From assembly GCA_937927885.1 (NCBI GenBank), contig CALEZJ010000643.1, positions 1-9,937 on the forward strand: a stretch of 9,937 bases of DNA, read 5' to 3'. This DNA is from an uncultured Paracoccaceae bacterium. Its GTDB lineage: Bacteria; Pseudomonadota; Alphaproteobacteria; Rhodobacterales; Rhodobacteraceae. The notes below the pieces were generated by a model, which saw only the letters and a list, made by a program, of their open reading frames with translations, had not been told where the DNA came from and made no database searches. The translations under genes were made by a program, and so were the position numbers. This document shows positions 1 through 5,267 of this stretch, piece after piece. The first letter of the stretch is position 1. Each line of letters begins with the position of its first letter.

Positions 1-58
1 GACCCGCGCCGACGATGACGACGTCATACTCCATCGATTCGCGTTCAATTCCGGACAT
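1..58 (-). CDS. FAD-dependent oxidoreductase, N-terminal fragment; probably electron transfer flavoprotein-ubiquinone oxidoreductase
   Basis: Seen: the minus strand from 58 reads MSGIERESMEYDVVIVGAG and runs off the left edge. YDVVIVGAG is the first beta strand and the start of the glycine-rich dinucleotide-binding loop (GxGxxG) of an FAD-binding Rossmann fold. The ATG at 56-58 is preceded by a good GAGGAG ribosome site ending about 5 bases upstream. Family knowledge: an acidic leader with an ESMEYDVV-like entry is typical of proteobacterial ETF-QO, the membrane-associated iron-sulfur flavoprotein that moves electrons from acyl-CoA dehydrogenases, through ETF, to ubiquinone. Inference: with only 19 residues, other FAD oxidoreductases cannot be excluded. 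An acyl-CoA dehydrogenase elsewhere in the window agrees with the call but does not prove it. It is divergent from greA. Confidence 0.6.
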   Translation of the reverse strand, partial: MSGIERESMEYDVVIVGAG

Positions 59-109
59 GCTGGCTCCTCGCTGCGTCTGGCGGCCGTGCGGCGCAATTTT
101 CTTGCGGGG

Positions 110-138
110 TGGATACAGGTTGCCCTTGATGCGGTCAA
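110..138 (-). promoter_or_regulatory. Candidate sigma-70 type promoter for the left-edge flavoprotein gene
   Basis: On the minus strand a -35-like TTGACC (133-138) and a -10-like TATCCA (110-115) are separated by exactly 17 bases. This would start transcription near 103, giving a leader of about 45 nt before the ATG at 58. The match is by eye and the -10 is imperfect, so this is a candidate only. Confidence 0.4.
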
Positions 139-243
139 TTGCGACCGGGCGTCAGAGCCATGCGCATGCCTTTGCCGCCGTCGCCGAGCGGGGCTTGCAA
201 TTCGCGTCTGCCTGCTGTCAGTTGGGTCCTGAAGAGCGACCTG

Positions 244-269
244 CCCCGGCCCATGGCCGCGGGTTTTTT
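244..269 (+). terminator. Intrinsic-terminator-like hairpin in the greA leader
   Basis: Bases 244-251 (CCCCGGCC) pair with 255-263 (GGCCGCGGG, with C260 bulged) around a 3-base CAT loop. This gives an eight-pair all-GC stem followed directly by six T's (264-269). It has the form of a strong Rho-independent terminator reading on the plus strand. No plus-strand gene is visible upstream, because the gene to the left points the other way, and greA starts 20 bases downstream. It therefore either attenuates greA leader transcription or ends a small RNA made from about 140-269. Confidence 0.7.
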
Positions 270-289
270 CATTTTCCGAGTGAGGCCCG

Positions 290-760
290 ATGGAAAAGAT
301 CCCGATGACCCGCCGCGGTTTCGACGCGCTCGACGCCGAGCTGCGCCAGTTGAAAAGCACTGACCGCCCGGCCGTGATCCGTGCCATCGCCGAAGCGCGC
401 GAACATGGCGACCTGTCGGAAAACGCCGAATACCACGCCGCACGCGAGAAGCAGAGCTTTATCGAGGGACGGATCAAGGAGTTGGAAGGCATCCTCGGAC
501 GCGCGGAGGTGATCGACCCTGCACGTCTGTCCGGGGCGATCAAGTTTGGCGCCACGGTGAGGCTGGTCGACGAGGATACCGACGAGGAAAAGACCTATCA
601 GATCGTCGGCGAGACCGAGGCGGATATCGAGAACGGCCTGTTGAACATCCGCTCGCCGCTGGCGCGGGCGCTGATCGGCAAGGAGGCTGGCGACAGCGTC
701 GAGGTGCGCACCCCCGGCGGTGATCGCAGCTACGAGGTTATCTCGGTCGACTACCGCTGA
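290..760 (+). CDS. greA: Transcription elongation factor GreA
   Basis: GreA binds the secondary channel of RNA polymerase and stimulates cleavage of backtracked nascent RNA, rescuing stalled complexes. The 156-residue product has the usual family length. Residues 1-75 form the antiparallel coiled coil whose tip carries [12 protein letters not shown]; the acidic tip residues D41 and E44, which help hold the catalytic Mg2+ in studied GreA proteins, are both present. Residues 80-156 match the FKBP-like C-terminal domain, with [17 protein letters not shown] as the conserved stretch. The ATG at 290 follows a GAGG site at 282-285 and begins exactly where the family begins. It is the first gene of a tight plus-strand cluster; the next gene starts 8 bases after its stop. 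A terminator-like hairpin lies just upstream and may regulate it. Confidence 0.97.
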   Translation: MEKIPMTRRGFDALDAELRQLKSTDRPAVIRAIAEAREHGDLSENAEYHAAREKQSFIEGRIKELEGILGRAEVIDPARLSGAIKFGATVRLVDEDTDEEKTYQIVGETEADIENGLLNIRSPLARALIGKEAGDSVEVRTPGGDRSYEVISVDYR

Positions 761-768
761 GGCCCGTC

Positions 769-1785
769 ATGGCCGACACCCCCCCTCCGCTTCCGCCGCG
801 CCCGCGCCTGTCAGGCGAGGTGCTGGCCTTCGTGCTGTCGCTGATCTGGCTGGGATTGCTGGTTGCTGCCTTTCGGGTGCTGGGTCTGGAAGGGCAGCAG
901 ATCGCCGACACGCTGGGGTTGGTGGTGGTGGCGCTGGCCGTATTCCTGCCCATTGCCTTGATCTGGCTGGCGGTTCTGGTGCTGCGCGCGGCGCGCGACA
1001 TGCGCGACCAGTCGCTGCGGCTGCAGGCCACGGTCGAGGGGATGCGGCGCGGCTGGATCCGTGACCAGCAGGCGGCAGGCCATGCGCTGAAGCCCTCGGT
1101 CGAGGAAAAGCTGGCCGAAATCGCCGCCGCCCAGACGCGCGCCGAGACTCAATTGGCCCTGTTCACCTCGCGCCGCGAACAGGGGCGCCGCGATGCCGGG
1201 AAATGGGCGGCACCCGCGCCGACGCCGGGCGCAGAGGAAGCGGCCGGGATCGACACCACCCCGGACGCTGCCCAGCCTGTGCTGGCGCTGGATAACCCGC
1301 TGCCCGGCGCGGGCCCGCTGCCCCCGGCCGATGTGATCCGCGCGCTGCACTTCCCCGAAACCGACAGTGACGACGAGGGCTTTGCCGCGCTGCGCCGGGC
1401 GCTGGCCGATCACGGAACCGCCGAACTGGTGCGCGCTGCGCAAACGGTGTTGAGCGTGCTGGCCGAAGAGGGCATCTACATGGACGACCTGCGCCCCGAC
1501 CGGGCGCGACCCGAATTGTGGCGCGCCTTTGCGATGGGCGCGCGCGGATCGGAGATCGCGCCGCTGGGGGGCATCCGCGACCGCTCGTGCCTGGCGCTGA
1601 CCGCCGGCCGGATGCGCGCCGATCCCGCCTTTCGCGAGGCCGCGCACCGGTTCCTGCGCACCTTTGATCGTCGGTTCGTGGTCTTCGAGGCGCATGCCAG
1701 CGACGCCGAAATCGCCCGGCTGGCCGAGACCCGTTCGGCCCGCGCCTTCATGCTGCTGGGCCGCGTGGCCGGAATGTTCGGCTAG
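769..1785 (+). CDS. Conserved hypothetical membrane protein with two N-terminal TM helices and a cytoplasmic-type C-terminal domain
   Basis: I do not recognise a named family. The 338-residue product begins with a proline-rich stretch (PPPLPPRPR, 5-13), then two strongly hydrophobic segments at about 18-40 and 48-73. Next comes a charged, helix-forming region at 75-135 likely to be coiled coil, an Ala/Pro-rich linker at about 147-185, and a probably folded domain at 186-338. The end of that domain (EAAHRFLRTFDRRFVVFE, then ARAFMLLGRVAGMFG) has the helical, Arg-rich look of a conserved domain rather than random sequence. The start at 769 has a GAGG site at 759-762, overlapping the greA stop. 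It lies between greA and azlC with gaps of 8 and 3 bases, so co-transcription is very likely, but neither neighbour suggests its job. The two-TM plus coiled-coil layout would suit a membrane-anchored scaffold; this is speculation. Confidence 0.85.
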   Translation: MADTPPPLPPRPRLSGEVLAFVLSLIWLGLLVAAFRVLGLEGQQIADTLGLVVVALAVFLPIALIWLAVLVLRAARDMRDQSLRLQATVEGMRRGWIRDQQAAGHALKPSVEEKLAEIAAAQTRAETQLALFTSRREQGRRDAGKWAAPAPTPGAEEAAGIDTTPDAAQPVLALDNPLPGAGPLPPADVIRALHFPETDSDDEGFAALRRALADHGTAELVRAAQTVLSVLAEEGIYMDDLRPDRARPELWRAFAMGARGSEIAPLGGIRDRSCLALTAGRMRADPAFREAAHRFLRTFDRRFVVFEAHASDAEIARLAETRSARAFMLLGRVAGMFG

Positions 1786-1788
1786 GCC

Positions 1789-2517
1789 ATGACCGACAGG
1801 CCCTCCGCCCCCGCCCGCCGCGCCTATTGGCAGGGCCTGCGTGACGGCGGGCCATTCCTGTTGATCATCGGCCCTTTTGGCATGGTCTTTGGCGTCGTTG
1901 CCACCGAGGCTGGACTCAGCGTGGTGCAGACGCTGGCCTTTTCCGTCGCCGTGATCGCCGGGGCCGCGCAACTGACCGCGCTGCAACTGATGACCGAGAA
2001 CGCGCCGACGGTGATCGTGCTTTTGACCGCGCTGGCCGTGAATGCGCGCATGGCGATGTATTCGGCCAGCCTGACCCCGCATCTGGGCGCGGCCCCGCTG
2101 TGGCAGCGGGCAGTCGTCGCCTACCTGATGGTCGATCAGGCCTATGCGACCGCCTACCTGCGTTTCGAGCGGGAACCCGGGATGAGTGTCGGCGCCAAGC
2201 TGGGTTACTATCTGGGCGTGATCACACTGGTGGCGCCCTGCTGGTATCTGGGCACATTGGCCGGCGCGCTGCTGGGCGAGGCAATCCCCCCCTCGATCCC
2301 GATATCCGCGGCGGTGCCGATCACCTTTCTGGCTCTGGTCGGGCCGATGCTGCGCACGCTGGCCCATGTGGTGGCTGCACTGGTGTCGGTGGTGGGTACG
2401 CTGGCGCTGGGATTCCTGCCCTATTCGCTGGGACTGCTGGCCGCTGCGGTGCTGGCGATGATGGCGGGCGCGGCCGTCGAGACGCGCGTGGCCCGCTGGC
2501 GCGAGGGCGCACGATGA
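1789..2517 (+). CDS. azlC: AzlC family branched-chain amino acid exporter, large subunit
   Basis: AzlC, with the small AzlD partner, forms an inner-membrane exporter of branched-chain amino acids (the family of Corynebacterium BrnF and E. coli YgaZ). The 242-residue protein has the usual length and several hydrophobic segments. It shows the family signature: an early GPFGMVFGV helix (28-36), GAAQLTALQLM (58-68) and NARMAMYSASLTPHL (85-99), followed by a conserved MVDQAYA (114-120). The start at 1789 lies 3 bases after the previous stop and has no strong ribosome site, consistent with translational coupling. Its end overlaps azlD in ATGA. The exact substrate cannot be read from the sequence; other small hydrophobic amino acids are possible. 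Confidence 0.93.
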   Translation: MTDRPSAPARRAYWQGLRDGGPFLLIIGPFGMVFGVVATEAGLSVVQTLAFSVAVIAGAAQLTALQLMTENAPTVIVLLTALAVNARMAMYSASLTPHLGAAPLWQRAVVAYLMVDQAYATAYLRFEREPGMSVGAKLGYYLGVITLVAPCWYLGTLAGALLGEAIPPSIPISAAVPITFLALVGPMLRTLAHVVAALVSVVGTLALGFLPYSLGLLAAAVLAMMAGAAVETRVARWREGAR

Positions 2518-2831
2518 GCGATGCCCTGATCTGGACGGTGATCGCCTTGCTGGCGGTGGGCACCTTTGGCCTGCGCTTTTCGTTTCTGGGGTTGATCGGC
2601 AATCGCCCCCTGCCCGAGTGGCTGCTGCGCCACCTGCGCTATACCGCCGTTGCTGTGATCCCTGGCCTGATGGCACCGCGCGTGCTGACGCTGGACCCGG
2701 CCACGGGCCTTCCCGACCCTGCATTGCTGGCGGCAGTGGCGCTGACATTGACCATCGGTCTTTGGACCCGCAACGCCGTGTGGGCGATGCTGGGCGGCGT
2801 CACGATGCTGGTGGTCAGCGTGCTGGTCTAG
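2514..2831 (+). CDS. azlD: AzlD family branched-chain amino acid exporter, small subunit
   Basis: The start codon at 2514 overlaps the azlC stop in ATGA, the classic arrangement for this two-subunit exporter. The product is 105 residues, the usual size, and almost wholly hydrophobic, with segments at about 4-30, 38-55 and 70-105. Typical AzlD features are the N-terminal GTFGLRFSFL (16-25), a central LRYTAVAVIPGLMAP, and a final TRNAVWAMLGGVTML. It works only with AzlC. Its stop lies 3 bases from the stop of the convergent minus-strand lipoprotein gene, with no visible terminator hairpin in the gap. Confidence 0.92.
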   Translation: MSDALIWTVIALLAVGTFGLRFSFLGLIGNRPLPEWLLRHLRYTAVAVIPGLMAPRVLTLDPATGLPDPALLAAVALTLTIGLWTRNAVWAMLGGVTMLVVSVLV

Positions 2832-2834
2832 GAA

Positions 2835-3425
2835 TCAATAGGTCTGGCGCGCGGTGGGTTCGGCGTCGGAATAGATCCGTTCGACCGTGACCCCGGGGAT
2901 CGTGGCGAGTTGATCCGTCAGCGAATTGGGCTGGAAAGAATCGCGCAGGAATTCGAAACCAGGGACCTGGCGCAGAATCGCCACGATGGATTTCGCGCAA
3001 TAGGCATCCGGCACCGGCCCATAGGATTCGGCCAGTCGCAGGATGTACTCGGCCGTCTCGGGCGGCACCGCGAGAGTCAGGATCAGCACATGATGGGTGC
3101 GCCGCGCATGGTAATAGGTGTAGCGGTGCAGTTGCTCGGGCGTCATGCCGTATTGAACGTCGTGCCGTTCGGGCGACTCGGGATGGTTCCACGAACCCGC
3201 CGGATCGAACAGCACCCGCTGGCTGGGCGCATTGATGAGCAGGGCCGCGTGCTCGCCACGGCCCGTTTCGTTGTTGATGACGTTATAGACCGAAATCTCG
3301 ATCGGCCCCGGATGCTGATAGCGCGCCGCGATCACCTCGGCCTCGGGGGCGTAGACCACCGGCTTGGTGCAGGCGGCGACAAGAACCAACCCCAGAAGGG
3401 CAACGATACGCAGGATCAGCGGCAT
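2835..3425 (-). CDS. Conserved lipoprotein, possible permuted NlpC/P60-like (papain-fold) protein; paralogue of the gene at 3646-4230
   Basis: The 196-residue product starts with a short signal peptide ending in the lipobox VAAC (C19), so it should be a membrane-anchored periplasmic lipoprotein. The start at 3425 has a GGAAGG site at 3435-3440. The body contains GEHAALLI (H59), FDPAGSW (73-79), MTPEQ (94-98), YCAKSI (C143) and PGFE (155-158). The upstream lipoprotein shares these with near-identical spacing: His to DPAG is 15 residues, His to Trp is 20, and Cys to PGFE is 12 in both. A His-containing strand followed much later by a Cys at a helix start recalls circularly permuted NlpC/P60 enzymes (LRAT/YiiX type), which hydrolyse amide or ester bonds. 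That fold is my inference. It is the last gene of the minus-strand operon, 34 bases after ctaH. Confidence 0.88.
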   Translation of the reverse strand: MPLILRIVALLGLVLVAACTKPVVYAPEAEVIAARYQHPGPIEISVYNVINNETGRGEHAALLINAPSQRVLFDPAGSWNHPESPERHDVQYGMTPEQLHRYTYYHARRTHHVLILTLAVPPETAEYILRLAESYGPVPDAYCAKSIVAILRQVPGFEFLRDSFQPNSLTDQLATIPGVTVERIYSDAEPTARQTY

Positions 3426-3459
3426 GGGCGACGGCCTTCCGGGGTCTGGCGGAACAGGA

Positions 3460-3591
3460 TCAGGCGTTCACGAGCGCCATGAAGATCAGAATGCCGATCG
3501 ACACCGCAGCGACCCAGATCGCAAACTTGATGAACCCGGCAAAGGTCTTTTCCTGATCCCTGATATCCATCGAACCGTGCTTGTGCGCCAT
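3460..3591 (-). CDS. ctaH: aa3-type cytochrome c oxidase subunit IV (small alphaproteobacterial type)
   Basis: A 43-residue protein: [17 protein letters not shown], then [20 protein letters not shown], ending MALVNA. It closely matches the single-TM subunit IV of the Paracoccus aa3 oxidase as I recall it, sharing the HKHG, MDIR, TFAGFIK and final ALxN motifs. In that crystal structure the subunit is one transmembrane helix packed against the core subunits, and deletion of its gene is reported to have little effect. Here residues 1-17 are polar and 19-41 form the helix. The start at 3591 has a GGGAG site about 7 bases upstream. The gene sits alone, away from other oxidase genes, between two paralogous lipoprotein genes (54 bases after one, 34 before the other), all on the minus strand. 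Confidence 0.93.
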   Translation of the reverse strand: MAHKHGSMDIRDQEKTFAGFIKFAIWVAAVSIGILIFMALVNA

Positions 3592-3645
3592 GTCAGGCTC
3601 CCGTTTGTGGTGTTTTTTCTTCCTTAGCCCAAGGCAAAACCGCTG

Positions 3646-4230
3646 TCACCCGGTTTGCGCGCGGCGATTGTCGCGAAGCGTGTAGACCAGATCGTCGCGC
3701 GCCAGCAATTGTTCCAGCAGGCGGGCGGTGACGCGGTGGGGTTCGATCCCCTCGAACCCCGGCAACCCCGCCAGCAGTGAGGAAACGTTGTAGGCGCAGT
3801 GCAGCGGCAGCGAGGGCGGGCGTTCGGCAGCGCGGCGCAGCGCGAGGCGGGCGACATCCGGTGTTACCGCCTTGTCGAAAAGGTGCACGACCCAGCCCCC
3901 GACCGAATAGCGGATGCCGTCGCGCGCCAGATAACTATCCTCATCCGCAGGGGTGACATTGTGAATCACCTCGCTGTCACCGCGACACTGGTCGGCGGGG
4001 GTCCAGACCCCGGCGGGATCGTAGATCAGCGATTCGGCACCGGCGTGCACGATCAGCCCGGAGTGAAAGGGAATGTCGGCGCCCGCCATCTCGAAAATGA
4101 CGATGCGCAGGCGGTAGGGCGCATTCACAGGCGCGACGTCAACGGGCGGCAGTTCGCCGTGGCGCAGGGGCGTGCAGGCCGCCAGCGCCAAGCCCGCCAT
4201 GACCGCCCGGCGGCTCAGACTGCCTGCCAT
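3646..4230 (-). CDS. Conserved lipoprotein with twin-arginine type signal; paralogue of the gene at 2835-3425
   Basis: The start at 4230 gives MAGSLSRRAVMAGLALAAC, combining a twin-arginine motif (SRRAVM, 6-11) with a lipobox ending at C19. This suggests a Tat-exported or Tat-like lipoprotein of 194 residues. An internal ATG at 4200 would remove the RR motif, so the longer start is preferred. Shared landmarks with the downstream lipoprotein are FHSGLIV (H56), YDPAGVW (70-76), VTP (92-94), HCAYNV (C145) and PGFE (157-160), with matching spacing. The His...Cys pair resembles the catalytic order of permuted NlpC/P60 proteins, which I infer rather than see. The start overlaps the end of the MBL hydrolase gene by 16 bases, and the next gene is ctaH. 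No substrate can be named. Confidence 0.87.
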   Translation of the reverse strand: MAGSLSRRAVMAGLALAACTPLRHGELPPVDVAPVNAPYRLRIVIFEMAGADIPFHSGLIVHAGAESLIYDPAGVWTPADQCRGDSEVIHNVTPADEDSYLARDGIRYSVGGWVVHLFDKAVTPDVARLALRRAAERPPSLPLHCAYNVSSLLAGLPGFEGIEPHRVTARLLEQLLARDDLVYTLRDNRRAQTG

Positions 4231-5267
4231 TCCCAGGCCCCTGCCGGATTGCGCCAGCGGCGGACCCGGCCCTCTGCCAGCAGATGGTTCAGATGCGCCA
4301 CCGCCTCGACAAGGGCCATCCCGGCCTCGGGCCCGGTGATCTCGCGCTTGAAAAGCGGCACGAAGCACTGCGCCGCCGTGCGCGGCTGGTCGAGCGCAGC
4401 CTGGAGGCGGTCCAGCGCACCGAGATGGTTGTCGACCATCTGCGCGAGGCGCGTGGGCAGCCCGGTGAAGGGCAGCTTGTGCCCCGGCAGAACAAGGTGG
4501 CGGTCCTCGGCAAAGGTGGCAAGACGGCGACAACTGTCGATCCATTCGCGCACAGGATCGGCGTCGGGCTCGGTCGCATAGACGCCCAGATTGGCGCTGA
4601 TACCGGGCAAGAGCTGGTCTCCGCCGATCACCAGGTCGTCGTCGAGGCTCCACAGGGTCGCGTGTTCGGGCGCGTGGCCATGCCCTACCCGGACCAGCCA
4701 GCGGCGCCCGCCCATGGTTAGCACGTCCCCCTCGGCAATGCGCGTGAACCCCAGAGGCAGCGGTGCCACCATATCGGCAAAGTTGAACGGCCGCTCTGCC
4801 ATGCGGCGGGCGATCTCGCCCTCGTCGACGCCCGAACTGCGCCAATAGGCGATGGTCTCGGGCACCGGGCTTTCGTGGACATCCAGCGTCAGCATGCGCG
4901 CGAACAGCCAGGCGGTGCGAGTGGTGATCAGTTCGCACCCGTGTTCGGTCTGGAACCAGCCCGCAAGGCCGATGTGGTCGGGGTGGTGGTGAGTCACGAC
5001 CACCCGGCGCACTGGCTTTTCAGCAAGCGGACCGGCAAACAACGCCTCCCACGCCGCGCGGCCCTTGCGGCCGGCAAAGCCGGTGTCGACAACAGTCCAG
5101 CCCTCGCCGTCGTCCAGCGCATAGACGTTGACATGATCCAGCGCCATCGGCAGCGGCAAGCGCATCCACAGGACGCCGGGCGCGACCTCGACAGCGGCGC
5201 CGGGGGCCGGGGGAACCTCGAACGGATAGCGAATGCCGGGATCCGGCGCGCGTGAGGGGGCGTTCAT
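4215..5267 (-). CDS. MBL-fold metallo-hydrolase with C-terminal helical domain
   Basis: A 350-residue metallo-beta-lactamase superfamily hydrolase. The dinuclear metal set is complete: THHHPDH (H93, H95, D97, H98), GHGHAPEH (H198), GGDQ (D217) and PGHKLPF (H263). The entry MALDHVNVYALDDGEG and VVDTGF (59-64) are typical of the glyoxalase II/LACTB2-like branch. Residues from about 275 (HLGALDRLQAAL and HLNHLLAEGRVRR) resemble the winged-helix-like C-terminal domain seen in LACTB2-type proteins. The start overlaps the stop of the upstream acyl-CoA dehydrogenase in ATGA and lacks a strong ribosome site, so the two are probably translationally coupled. Members of this branch hydrolyse thioesters or phosphodiesters. 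The coupling favours an acyl-CoA or other thioester substrate, but that is inference. Confidence 0.92.
   Translation of the reverse strand: MNAPSRAPDPGIRYPFEVPPAPGAAVEVAPGVLWMRLPLPMALDHVNVYALDDGEGWTVVDTGFAGRKGRAAWEALFAGPLAEKPVRRVVVTHHHPDHIGLAGWFQTEHGCELITTRTAWLFARMLTLDVHESPVPETIAYWRSSGVDEGEIARRMAERPFNFADMVAPLPLGFTRIAEGDVLTMGGRRWLVRVGHGHAPEHATLWSLDDDLVIGGDQLLPGISANLGVYATEPDADPVREWIDSCRRLATFAEDRHLVLPGHKLPFTGLPTRLAQMVDNHLGALDRLQAALDQPRTAAQCFVPLFKREITGPEAGMALVEAVAHLNHLLAEGRVRRWRNPAGAWEWQAV

Noticed and set aside
15..443. Small open frames on both strands around the left-edge intergenic region
   Set aside because: None has a convincing ribosome site and family resemblance, and they overlap greA or the flavoprotein gene in other frames.
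811..2748. A 645-codon open frame on the minus strand
   Set aside because: It runs antisense to the hypothetical membrane protein, azlC and part of azlD, is rich in Gln, Arg, His and Gly with no recognisable motif, and is a typical antisense open frame of GC-rich DNA.
3600..3645. A short CCTT/AAGG stem near a T-run between the Tat-type lipoprotein gene and ctaH
   Set aside because: The stem is only four pairs, and the T-run is on the wrong side for minus-strand termination, so it is not called a terminator.
3646..4938. A 430-codon minus-strand frame that would extend the lipoprotein far upstream
   Set aside because: Only its last 194 codons are lipoprotein-like. The upstream part overlaps the MBL hydrolase in another frame and looks non-coding, and the signal peptide marks the true start at 4230.
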